Position numbers and translations under genes: made by a program. Below the pieces are notes generated by a model, which did no database searches, had not been told where the DNA came from, and saw nothing but the letters and a program-made list of their open reading frames with translations. This document shows positions 1 through 11,000 of a stretch of 64,000 bases of DNA, one piece after another. Every line of letters starts with the position of its first letter. Within the stretch, counting starts at the first letter, position 1. The stretch comes from Antedon bifida (taxonomy: Eukaryota; Echinodermata; Crinoidea; Comatulida; Antedonidae): positions 29,517,001-29,581,000 of the forward strand of contig OY727095.1 of NCBI GenBank assembly GCA_963402885.1. Direction: 5' to 3'.

Positions 1-975
1 GACATGATGACGTCATCAAAATGAAAATATTGGCAACTCATGAGTAACATAATTGGTTGAGGTAGAATATATTAAAAATTTAAAGAAAATCGATCACAGA
101 TAAGCGAGTTGCGCTCTGTTGAATATGGTGGTCCATTACAAAAGGGGAAAAAACCCTATTTTAAAAATTCATGTGGCCAAATGATGACGTCATACCATTT
201 TGTACGTCTAATGTGTATATACATTTATATCTACAACTCATTGGCTTCCAGAATAAGTTAAAAAAATTGGGGGTCATCGTGCATTCTGAAGAGTTATATT
301 AATTTTAAAAAGGCCTTATTTTTTACTATTTTTAGCACTTTTCTACAATTAATGTGCGCATTTTGTCATTTTTAACCTGCTCGTATAGCGTTATTTTAAG
401 TCGGAACAGACTCAAATTTGGTGAATGTACTAAGGATGGTGAGTAGAATACGATTTGTAAAAAAAATTCATATTTTTTACGCACTTTAAGAATTGCGCAC
501 GCAAAAACGCATTTTTGCGCAGTAATTTTTTGAAACACGCAAATGGCCTAACTCATGCTCTAAATTGATCAAAACTTAATTTGGAGCTTTTTAAATTTTT
601 AACGCGCAATTTCACGTGCATGACCTTGAAAAATGTAAGTTTTTATTTGTTAATATTTTTATCCTTCACCTGAAGTTTACGTATAGTGAATTTTATTGAT
701 ATGTGATAAAGAGTTATGGAGATATGATTGATAGTGTGATTTCACAAAATCGCGTATTAATGACGTCACGGTTGAGTGATCACGCTGAAAAGCTTATTAT
801 GGCTAAGTTAAAGTATTTGAAAGACATTGTGAAATTTTTGTGATCATTGTTATTCAACTTTTTGAGATAATTGCTAAACAAAAGTGTACAGAAAGAATAA
901 TAATAATAACAATAATAAAGATTTTGTACAATAACAATAGGTGATCATTTTATTCTAAATGATCACCTAATAATA
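1..975. repeat. Dispersed repeat with TGACGTCA motifs and a terminal hairpin
   Basis: No gene seen. The tract is rich in the palindrome TGACGTCA/ATGACGTCAT (near 6-18, 183-192 and 760-768). It ends in an AAT-rich stretch and a hairpin at about 940-971, with arms TAGGTGATCAT and ATGATCACCTA, followed by AATAATA. A hairpin plus a short A/T repeat at the end is a common way for dispersed elements in marine invertebrates to terminate. The 5' end lies outside the window, so the class is unresolved. The only open frame here (68 aa, minus) has no recognisable domain. Confidence 0.45.
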
Positions 976-3900
976 ATATTGTGAATGAAATGTTTATATT
1001 TTATATACTTTTTTGATTTATTTATTTATTTTTCTCCACCAGCATTAAATTTGGTTTACCACTAATACCCAATTCACACAAATCGACAACACAAATATAT
1101 TGTCCAAATTGTTTACATGGATATCTGAATCTCCCAAAATAATCCTACTGACTTTTCAGCCTTTGTATTAAGAAAGTACTGTAAACTATAGTTGTATTTC
1201 TCATTATCTCATAACATTTAACAAATAATAGATTAGAAGAAAATTGGTTTAATGCAGGATCTAGTAGGTAGGTTAATTCTTTCAGCCTTCTAAATCTTTA
1301 TAGATCTACAGTTCAATTTTTCTGGAAATACTGTACACGAGTTAGCCAGGTTATGTCGTTTCAAGTGTCTGTCTATTGATTGCACAGCTTACGAATCTCA
1401 GGTTTTTTCAGGTACTGTTTCAATCAATATTGACGGAGGAGAGAGCAAGTGCATCAAATTGTTGTAAGTTCATCCGACGAACTATACATTTATTTGATGC
1501 TTAATTAGGTTGGAATTTTTAACACGAATGTCCAGAGGTTACTTGAGTGGTGACGTCCAGAGTTTGGTTTAATTGAACCCTGGTCAACATCAGCGCATGT
1601 TTAAACACATATAGCCAATCCCTATTCAGGAGACACACTTTATATTATTGTTTTAGTCCTGAAGATCTTCCCTTAATAGGGGTTCTATTAAATGTATATC
1701 AAAATATATTAAAATATATATTTAAAATTAGCATTAAATATTATTTTTAATTTTTTTATCTTTTTGATATTAATTTATTTAATATTAGCTTTTATTTTTG
1801 AGGATTTTAAATTTGAATCCAATAAACAGTTTGTTATAATAGGAGTTGCTCAATCCTGAGAAAGAATCCCCGATCTGGGCATATCCCATGCAGTATTTTA
1901 ATTTGAGTGCTGAGTCACATCCATCTCTTTCACTGTTTTCACAGTTCTAATAGGCCCTTGATTTTAACAAATTCAATACCATTTTATATACTAGTGACTT
2001 CTTCACATAGTTTTATGTGAACCATGCTAACGACATACTTGAATGTGAACCAGTTTTCAAGTCTGCTACATCTTGATTTATATATTAATAAATACTTTAA
2101 CATACCTGCATCTTCTGTCTTGTTTGTACAGTCCTGTAAATTCATGCATTTAAATTGTCGTCGTAAGTGTTGTTATATTGATTTCCTTAAGAGTCTCAAG
2201 TTTGTGAATTCAAGATCGATACCTAGAGATGCAGTAATGTCGTCAGATTCTTGTAATTCTAGCTATCGGGCAAACAATTGATTAGATCATCTTGAAAGTT
2301 AAAATTAAAATGAACATTTAATTTGTCAAAAAACGCATTACAGTGCCACGGAAGTATACATAAATTATACCATATGACTGCATATCAACCCATGCTTAAC
2401 ATAAAACTATCCCCTTTGAGACAATACCGTATAAATCTTCCTTTTAGCCACCCGTTTCAGTGGACCAATATAAGGGAACACTTTCCTATGAAACAAACAA
2501 GGAAAATATACAGATATGGTTTAATTGTCATTCATCCAGCTAGTGTTAAGTTTGGAAAAATAAATCTAGTCAACTGGATTTAACTTGTTTAACAGCGATG
2601 TTTCACAACCTATCCAAGTCGTATCATCAGGCCGAATGATGGGATTGTGGCAATTGGTCTGTGAAAATCAAGGGACAATTCCTTTATTGGTCTCTGAGAT
2701 GTCTCCTTAATAGTTCTACTGTACGCCATTTGATAACCCATAGGATGTGTATAACACTCTAGCACACATGTAATTTGCCAGTCCTATGTAATCTAAGAGT
2801 GCATGCTTACTAGCCACATGCTGTAAATGGATGCTGCATTTACTAAAGTAGATAAATTTTCTTTTTTTTTTTAGTCGATACCCATAATGGTTAACCAAAT
2901 TGTACAAAACCTAAGAGTATGGTGATAATGTACAAAACATACTGTTAAGATATTTAAAATATATTGTATCCTTGCTTCTCTTGTTCCTTTCTGTATATAG
3001 AAAGCAATTTAACATCATTTACGTTTGAAGTATGTTGTTGAAAATAAAGTGCTTTAATAATGCTACTCTGACATCCACTTTAACAACACTATCATAATTA
3101 CTTTTGTATTCACGCCCCAAAAATATCCTCATTAAAACATTGATTATTCACATCTAAGTAACAGGCGTTTTTCTTTATTTAGCCAATAAAATAAATTAAA
3201 ATTATTAATAAAACTGAGTAAACTTTTTTTATACACACAATCAACTCTCCCAATACCGGATACCATGCTTTTGCTGGCGTAATGAGTCTAGTTTTGTGGA
3301 AAGTCTGGTATTCTGAATGTGTTTTTAATGGTGAAAATGAATTTGAGATCTTTTGGACCTCAAGAAAAGTCTGGTTTTGGGAGTGTTTCTGGTTGTCAGA
3401 GAGTCTGGTATTGTTGCAACGGTTGGCTGTATAACTGTATTATTAAGAAATTCAGTTTAAAATCAAGAACGTAAAAAGATGTGTGGTATTTAGCATATAA
3501 TAGCATTAGGAAATTAATCACTTAAACAAATTTAAACAAATTTAAGTTATTGGATCTTGAAATAGCTATTAGTTTTTAATGTACAAAGCTAATGAGTCAC
3601 ATTCCTCTTTACAACATCCTGCCAAGTGGCTCTATGGAAAAGAAACACTGTTTAATTCCTTAATTTAAACAATGACAATAACCACATACTATTCAAATGA
3701 TCAATTTCGATCTCTTTAATCAAGACAGTATAACTTGAAACTTAATTTCAGTTTTATATATAGTATGGTAGTTGTATAGCGGTAAAGGTAAAAGCTTTCC
3801 TCATCTTTATCGTTACAAAATAATTCAATTGATGGTGGTGGTGGTTTAAAATGTTAATTTTATATATTTTTGGAAAGATGTTGTAATGCAAACCATATTG

Positions 3901-4560
3901 TGAAAAATATTATTGGGAAACATTGAGACTATAATAATATTTTGAGAGGCTTCCAAATTATTTATTTATTATCTGTTGATTAGGTAATAATGTTTTGTTT
4001 TTGTTTTAAGAACTGGTACCTAATTTGCCACAACTGGTTTTTCATTAATATGAACAAACTACAATATGCAACCAATTATATTCCCTAGAGTGCATCGAAA
4101 TAAAGTACTTAATATCAAGTAATTAACTGAACATTTTAAAATCATAAACAAAAACGAATCACCTTGCCTTTTAGTACTCGATGCGTTACATGGTTAGTAT
4201 AGATGATTACATTTAATATTATGCACTTTCGAACATCGAGACATCGAGTCGACATCGATCATAGCGAATGATAAAAACCTAATGTAGTACAACATCGTTA
4301 TAAAATATTCAACCTGATTCAAAGATGTGCCGAGTGTTTTGTAAAGTACTGATTTCATATATTAATTCTTGTTCAAGTTTTCGGGTGTTCAACTGCTCCA
4401 GTGTTTTTCTACAGTACTTCAGAACTGAATATATCGTGGCATGCTATGATTTGCTAATTTTATAGACATTTCATTTGTTTCTAATTTAGAAAAATAACAA
4501 AACTGTAATTATCTGAATATAAAACAGTCCTAACAGTCATTTTACGATATCATAAAACAT
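976..4560. other. Intergenic AT-rich DNA, no supported gene
   Basis: I see no exon with recognisable homology. Open frames of 85 and 86 aa at 2024-2583 lack codon bias and known domains. A hammerhead-like core (reported separately) sits at 2601-2630 on the minus strand. A related but degraded motif (CCTGAAGATC followed by a CCC/GGG hairpin) is near 1657-1690. The interval may therefore hold decayed retroelement DNA. A short run around 3280-3430 repeats the phrase AGTCTGGT imperfectly. Confidence 0.4.
2601..2630 (-). ncRNA. Hammerhead-ribozyme-like core in a retroelement remnant
   Basis: Read on the minus strand: CTGATGA, one extra T, stem ACGAC, an 8-nt loop, stem GTTGT, then GAAA. This is the order of the hammerhead core (CUGAUGA, helix II, GAAA). 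Such motifs occur at the ends of Penelope-like retroelements. The single base between CUGATGA and helix II departs from the consensus, so catalysis is doubtful. I could not define helix I or III with confidence. Confidence 0.35.
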
Positions 4561-4564
4561 GCAC

Positions 4565-4855
4565 GGGCGTACGTGTGGCGCAGTTTGAGTTGGACGTGCA
4601 CTATTGATCGTGAGTTTGAATCCAAAGTTTGTCGCATTGCTTGTATCCTTAGGCAAGACACTTGTAAGGTGTACAAAAATGAGTACCTAGTATATTAAAT
4701 AAAAAGACAACTGCACTGATTACGGCTGCAACATTATAGGAGTATTTTTCGAGAGGTGTTTGATCCAAAATATTACCGGGGTAATAAGGTGAATTGCTCT
4801 TAGAGGCTTTATGCATAACAAGCACTATATAAGATTATTATTATTAATGTATATT
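4565..4855 (+). repeat. tRNA-derived SINE with LINE-type 3' tail
   Basis: The head resembles a tRNA: an A-box-like GTGTGGCGCAGTTTGAG followed about 40 bp later by a B-box-like GAGTTTGAATCC. The body contains TAGGCAAGACACTTG. The tail has AAGCACTATATAAG followed by ATTATTATT, the kind of 3' end shared by SINEs that use L2/CR1-type LINE machinery. A reverse-oriented relative is at 44610-44770. Confidence 0.6.
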
Positions 4856-5129
4856 TTTTAATCTTTCAACACATACTTTATGTAAACCTCCGTCTTTTTG
4901 CACATGTATTGGAAAATCTTTTTTTTTTCATTCAATTTCAATTTAACTTAAATTTATTTCATATACTCTGTGCCAAAGATATAATCATCATATCAACCAT
5001 TGTCAATCACCGAATGCTTCCCAAAGCTTAACCAATCCTTTTCTGTCCTGTACAGCCCTCATAAAGGGTATACCATCGAATGCTATGATCTCAAATCTTT
5101 GGTCTTCCTCATCCTTGTGTGCCTGTTCT

Positions 5130-5299
5130 AAAGCTCTGTCTACACTATCAAACTTTACTGTATGTGACAACAAAATGTGATGTGCCCATATATGGACATG
5201 CTGATGTCATATCACTACCATATTTGAACATATCACTACCATATTTGGGCACATTACACTTTCTTTGTCAAACTAGATTGATAGTGTAGAAAGCTTTAG
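5130..5299 (+). mobile_element. Palindromic MITE, family C (AGCTCTGTCTACACTATCAA ends)
   Basis: The left end AAGCTCTGTCTACACTATCA is mirrored by a decayed right end (GATAGTGTAGAAAGCTTTAG). The centre contains GATGTGCCCATATATGGAC and a duplicated ATCACTACCATATTTG. Relatives in this window are at 15130-15210 (partial), 39442-39594, 42327-42491, 50320-50455 (inverted, decayed) and 56105-56250. No coding capacity. Confidence 0.75.
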
Positions 5300-5859
5300 A
5301 GTCTATCCTGACGTGTAAGTTTTCTCTATCTGTTGTCATTCGTTCTGGCAAGGTGTGCCCTGGAAAGGAGTGTCCTGCTCATCTCCATTTCTTGATTTTA
5401 TTTTGATGACGTCTTAAATATATCATCATCCAAAATCTGCAAATGGTGTGGTACATGTTGGGAATTTGATAAAATAATGTACATTTTGACAACATATTTT
5501 TATCTTTTAATTAATTTTGACATGATTAGATTATTGTCTAGTTTCAACTTATATATCAGAATTATCTATGAGAGATATGAGATAAAATATCTACAGTGAA
5601 GGAAATCACAGACTAGGTAATAAACCAACTTATAGCATGATTTTACCTATGGGAATTTTACTGTAGAGAAGCATTATAAATGTAATTAGATTTCCAAGTG
5701 TAGACAATAGTTAGCACATCATATCTATATTTTATAGATCGTTTGTCAGTCTGTGTATACATTGTAGATATCCCATGTGCAATGGGTTAATGTATGTCAG
5801 TCGTCACAGTTATGACATAACAGCTTCACATAGTTTTTCAAAGTATCATTTCGATGGAT

Positions 5860-6010
5860 TCTTAGAGATGTGTTTACCCCAAAAACATGAAAATTGAAGA
5901 TCGATAAGAAAAAAGACTTTGCATATGCAGTTTTAATATTAACCAAAAACCCATTTACTTCCTTCCCGTCAGTTTTTTCAGGTAAGTAATTTGTATGTGT
6001 TTAGAAGTTA
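5860..6010. repeat. Decayed family-B MITE fragment
   Basis: The tract contains CCCAAAAACATGAAAATTGAAG and AACCAAAAACCCATTTACTTCC, matching the interior of the family-B copies at 10406-10721 and 25097-25433. Its outer inverted repeat is mutated (AGAGATGTGTTTACCCC) and the far end is not clear. Confidence 0.4.
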
Positions 6011-6077
6011 AAAATGTACATCGTTCTTGTATAGCAGCATTTACAATAATAATCCTCAGGCCCATCTTATACTAATA

Positions 6078-6633
6078 TTAAAGATGTATTGTCCCTTGAA
6101 ACACAAAAAAATGAAGGTCAAAATATTCTAAATTTTAAATTGGCCATATCAAAGGAATATTAAAGTTATTCACTTTAAGTCGAAAATTCAAGCCAAAAAG
6201 TAACAAGTTTACGTAATTAACAGGTAAATTAGTTTGATTACATTTGTCTGGAAAATCGTCGCGAGCGAAAGTAAACAAACATTTCGAACCACGAGTACGC
6301 ATTATGCATGATGCTAATTAGGATTGTTTACAACTCGTCACGATTGAGAAGGTGTTTTCATACAGATCGCGAGGAAGTTTTATGATTATGCATACAGAGT
6401 AGCCAAACAAGCGCGTTTCATTATGGGATATGTTTTGATCGAAAACTTTGACTGGAAGTCAAAGTTATTTTTTTAACAAAAAAACGTCTGTATTTCAGTT
6501 AAATGATTTTTTTTTCGACAAATTTTTGGTGATAGTTAATAACTATTATGATATTTCAAAATGACCCACCTTTTTTCGAAATCTGTTATTTTTTATTTTT
6601 TTGGAATTAGTCAAAGGGACAATACATCTTTAA
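6078..6633 (-). mobile_element. MITE family A, full-length copy
   Basis: The element runs from TTAAAGATGTATTGTCCC to its reverse complement GGGACAATACATCTTTAA, about 556 bp. It is a near-identical inverted-orientation copy of the elements at 22907-23417 and 37740-38292. All share interior landmarks such as CGCGAGCGAAAGTAAACAAA and CATAATGAAACGCGC (either strand). No open frame fits a transposase, so it is non-autonomous. Confidence 0.8.
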
Positions 6634-6989
6634 GCCAACAGATAGATCTACTGCATTGCAACATGCAATTTTAGTTGATATTTTGAATGCATTAGGTTTA
6701 TATAATCACATTGTAATGACAATTTGTACTCTGCTCTTGTTCAGCAATGCATCAGGCATGTAGCTAGCTGTGTGGATTTCACTTTTCAAGGTTTTGTGCT
6801 TATCCTTAAGTAAAAGTCGTTCACATAAATAATAAATGTCAAATCCATGATATATCGAGATAGGTATCTAAATCTTGTTTGATGATTCTCTATTTTTCTT
6901 TTAATGAAACGGCAAGAAATATGGTTGTGTAGAGTTTTGCATTTTCTGTATTCCTAGGGCGATATCAAACCTTACTACACATGTACTGG

Positions 6990-7060
6990 AGTTGTAGCTG
7001 TGTGGTTAAGGTGCTTGCCTACCGTCCTCGAGTCCTGGGTTCAAACCCTGTCAGAAGTCC
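6990..7060 (+). repeat. tRNA-like SINE head
   Basis: GTAGCTGTGTGGTTAAGGTG (A-box region) is followed by GGGTTCAAACCC, a good Pol III B-box, at tRNA-like spacing. There is no cloverleaf that would make a functional tRNA, and the downstream sequence is A/T-rich. A tRNA-derived SINE fragment is the best reading. Confidence 0.55.
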
Positions 7061-7769
7061 ACTGTTTAATACTGTTTATAATAGCAACTTGTGTATCAAT
7101 TGCCTTTGAATAAAAAGTCACCTGTATGTTGGGAAAGTTTTATATTTAAAAAATTCAGTTCAGCATTTACAGAATATAAAAAACAACAATAATGGATGGA
7201 AATGAACATAAAAAAAAAAAACAATAAATGTTATGTCATAAACATCTAAAAAATACTGTATACAAAAAAGTGCAATAAAAAAAATATATTAGTATTTCTG
7301 TTTTGGAGCATAAATAATATTCATATTTTAATAAACTTGAGTATTGTACAATTCACTCTATAATGACGTCGTCAATGTGAATTTGCATAGTATTTCTGTC
7401 TACTTTTAAGAAGAGTAATTTGATTCTTGAATAAAAATTTCATATTTGAACTTTATTAAAATGTATTTGAAATTGGCACAAATTATGTAATTATTCCAAC
7501 ACTGATATGTCAAGCTTTCGTTTTTGTTAACACACTTGATGACCGAAGTTAATTTGTGTTTATCAATCATCTTAAGATGATTGTTGTAAACATACTGGAT
7601 CAAGCCTGTAGCTAGAAGAGTTCAAAGGTTTATATGAAGCTCCTTTTTTCTGAAGTGCCCTTTAAACTAGAGACCATCAGCAGTGAAAGTGCTAGTAAAT
7701 AGGCCTAATTAGCTCATGACGATTATGCCCCTTTTGTTAAAAAAAGAACCTTCCTATAAAATCTTGACT

Positions 7770-8055
7770 CCAGATGGCAAAGTTAGCAGAGTTATCGTAT
7801 CCCACAAAGCTAATTGTACTTAGCATATTCAATGGAAAGGTTAACAGAGTTTTGTGTTGTAATATCCCACAATACTTGTTTTTAACATACTGAATGGCAA
7901 AGTTAACAAAAGTTTTGTGATCCTATCCATTGCTTGTTTAACATACTGATGATAGGTTGAATTTTGTATGATCACATCCCACAATTCCTTATTTAACGTA
8001 CTGGATGGCAAAGTTATTACAGGAGTTTTATCATATCCCACATGCTTGTTGTAAA
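7770..8055 (+). repeat. Degenerate minisatellite, about 60-bp unit, about 4 copies
   Basis: The phrase 'tactgaATGGCAAAGTTAACAgAGTTTTGT...ATCCCACAA..CTTGTTTAACA' recurs about four times with small indels. The array ends about 30 bp before the splice acceptor of the first visible DIPK1 exon. Confidence 0.6.
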
Positions 8056-8087
8056 TAAACTTGTTCAAATGTTTTTTTTTCTTTCAG

Positions 8088-11000
8088 CACCGTTCCCATT
8101 TCAAAATGAAGTATATTATTTTACTATGGATGTTGGTGTTTTGTCTAGGATGGTGGTTTTATATAGACTCGCCAGTTGAAGAACAACTATGCAATATAAA
8201 TCTCATTAGAACACTAACAGTGAGTACAAATATAATGGGGTTTAATAGCAGGAAATAAAGTTGACAAATTTGCAGTTACAATGCTATTATTATAATTCCA
8301 GAAATTGATAATTTAATCAGCTGTTAAAAACTTAATTCAGGGTTAATTAACTGCTTTTCCAGAGCGATTGTGCATAGGTGACCATGTATGTTTTTACTTT
8401 GCGTGAGAATTTAAATTTTTTGTTTTTATCTTACTGTAAACTAGAGATGACAACGATACCTATACTACATTTATGACACTAACGACGTAGCATTAGCATT
8501 GAGCTACACTAATCTAAATGCTTTTATTTTTAGTGCAATCGCTTCAAGAAAGGAATTATTAGTGGCACCAAATGCTTGGAGATTTGTGACACAGACTTTA
8601 TTCAGATCAAAAGATGTATCTCATCAGATCCATCGTTTCAGGTATGTAGAAACATTTATGATCATCTATAAACACACAAGTCATATGTTAATTAATTAAT
8701 TTTATATATCACATTCCACAAACAATGTCTTCTCAATGCACTGTGGACTCAGATGTTTACAACTACACGCTTCTCCTCTAAAGATCATGTCAGTGCTACC
8801 AAATACAGCGCTATATCGTCTGTCCACAACAGTGGCTGTGTGAGCTAGTTCACCGGGGTAGCCCCTTACTTGTCTCAAAAGATGTACTAGATTTTTAAAG
8901 TGCACATGAGCATTTTGTGTACATTGGACCTACTGTTTATAGTCGTCCGTATCCAAAAAGACCAAGTGCAGTGAGTGAGCCTCAAACCCTTGCCATAAGA
9001 CTATGGATTACAGTTCCACTGTCTTTACTGCTCGGCCACCCAACTTTACATCAATTGTGAGCTGAAAAACCTACATTTGACATTAAAAACCACAATTGAA
9101 GAGCATAATGGTCATCAGACAGGTCATGAGACCTCTTTGAAAACGCACAAATGTTTATTATTGATATTAAATTTAATGTTAGAGAACAAATAAAACAAAC
9201 TCAATCAGTATGATTAATATCATTATGTTTAGTGGTACCAGCAAGGATTACCAATTTAATCATGGGTTGTAACTTGACAGGAAACAATTTTTTTTTTCGT
9301 ACAAGTTTGGCTATATTCGGGTGTATTCTTGACTTTACCCCTGAGCATTAAACCAATTAGCACTAAAGTTGATGCCATAATCTATAGTTATTTACATCAT
9401 GTTGCACAGCCCTATATTTGTCGATAGCTTGTTTCTTTATCGGGGCAAAATATAGCCTTCAGTAATCTGGGAAATACTGTATTACTACAGTACATTCCTC
9501 TACTTAGTCTCAAGATATATAAAAATCACCTATATTTTAAACCTTGCCCCTCTCAACCAAGTCAATTTGTAAATACTGTTTCTGTTGTAGATAGACGAAG
9601 ATACAGAAAAAATGAATGTTAGTGAAATGTGTTATCCATCTTCATATCAGTGCTTTGAGGTCATTTTTATTTGGATATTTTTGCTACAAAAATCCATAGT
9701 TATACTATTATTACTAAATGATAGTAAAATCCTCTTTAATTTCTGTCTGGTCAGCCGATTATTGCCATTTATCTTGTCATCAGACATATTGCTATGCAAA
9801 AACTACTTTAAATCATGTGTATATTCAAGAGCAATTTGATGCAAACTATGGTTGAGAATAATATTTCTCATATAGTCTTCACAAACTTTAACAAAAATTT
9901 AATACACATGCTTGGTTATTTCCTTTGAATTTATAGAACTAGCAATGTATCCGTTTGTGGCTGATTAATATATCCTTGCTAAGTTTTAACTTAATTCATA
10001 AGATAAATTTGTGCACAAACTCAACAAAATTTTAAACATTTTTACAATAAAAGCTGCCATTTAGTGGAACCATTAAATAGAACTTTTACTATACGGCACA
10101 TGACATGAACCAGTCAAATGGCAAGGATACACTAAGATGTGTTTTTCTATTTAATGCATTAAAGATGGGGTGTCTAGAAAACTCAGATCTAGAAAACTCA
10201 GAACTGAGATATTGATATCTGAGTTTTCTAGATCTAGAAAACTCAGATATCTGACTTTTCTAGATCTAGAAAACTCAGATATCAATATCTGAGTTTTCTA
10301 GTTCCAAAATGGAACTAGAAAACCAGATATCTGAGTTTTCTAGATTTAGAAAACTCAGATATATCTGAGATCTGAGTTTTCTAGATCTGAGTTTTCTAGA
10401 CACCCTTAAAGATGTATTGTCCCCCAAAAACATGAACAATTAAGATTAATTAAATCAGACTTTAAATAAGTTATTTTGTAGTTTTAATAAAGTTAATCCC
10501 TTCCATAAAAATATACCAAAAGAATAATGTTTTGTCATATTAAATGACAAAATAAATGGTTAAATTCAACCAAAAACCCATTTATTTACCAAATTACAGT
10601 TTGTTCAGGTAAATAATTTTTTTCGATTCAAATTTTGTTCAAAGTGGATATAAACTAAAATGGCATATTCAACAACAAAAAATGTAAAAATTATTTTTTC
10701 AGGGTGAAAATATATCTTTAATAACACACATTACATAGTTATCATGTAATTATAAAATGATGTGTTCTATATTTAGCTGCTATTGTTCAACATTGTAGTG
10801 TATTTCTAATTTATTTATATATTAGATTGTACTTTAAGAAAATTAGAATTAGAAGAAAATTTTTTTTTTTTCAAATTCACTCTTTAAATATAGCATACTG
10901 TAATTGTAATTATTATATTATAATTTAGATTTGTTTTCTTGCATAAACAACATGATTTTCACAACTTTTCATCAACTTCAATCTCACATCATTATTTGGG

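Noticed and set aside
2024-2583. Two adjacent open frames (85 and 86 aa) as a possible gene
   Set aside because: No recognisable motif, no codon bias, no splice context joining them; likely chance frames in AT-rich or decayed retroelement DNA.
6990-7060. Functional tRNA gene
   Set aside because: Good B-box but no consistent acceptor or anticodon stems; fits a SINE head. The same applies to 8760-9045 (minus), 20065-20140 and 44610-44770 (minus).
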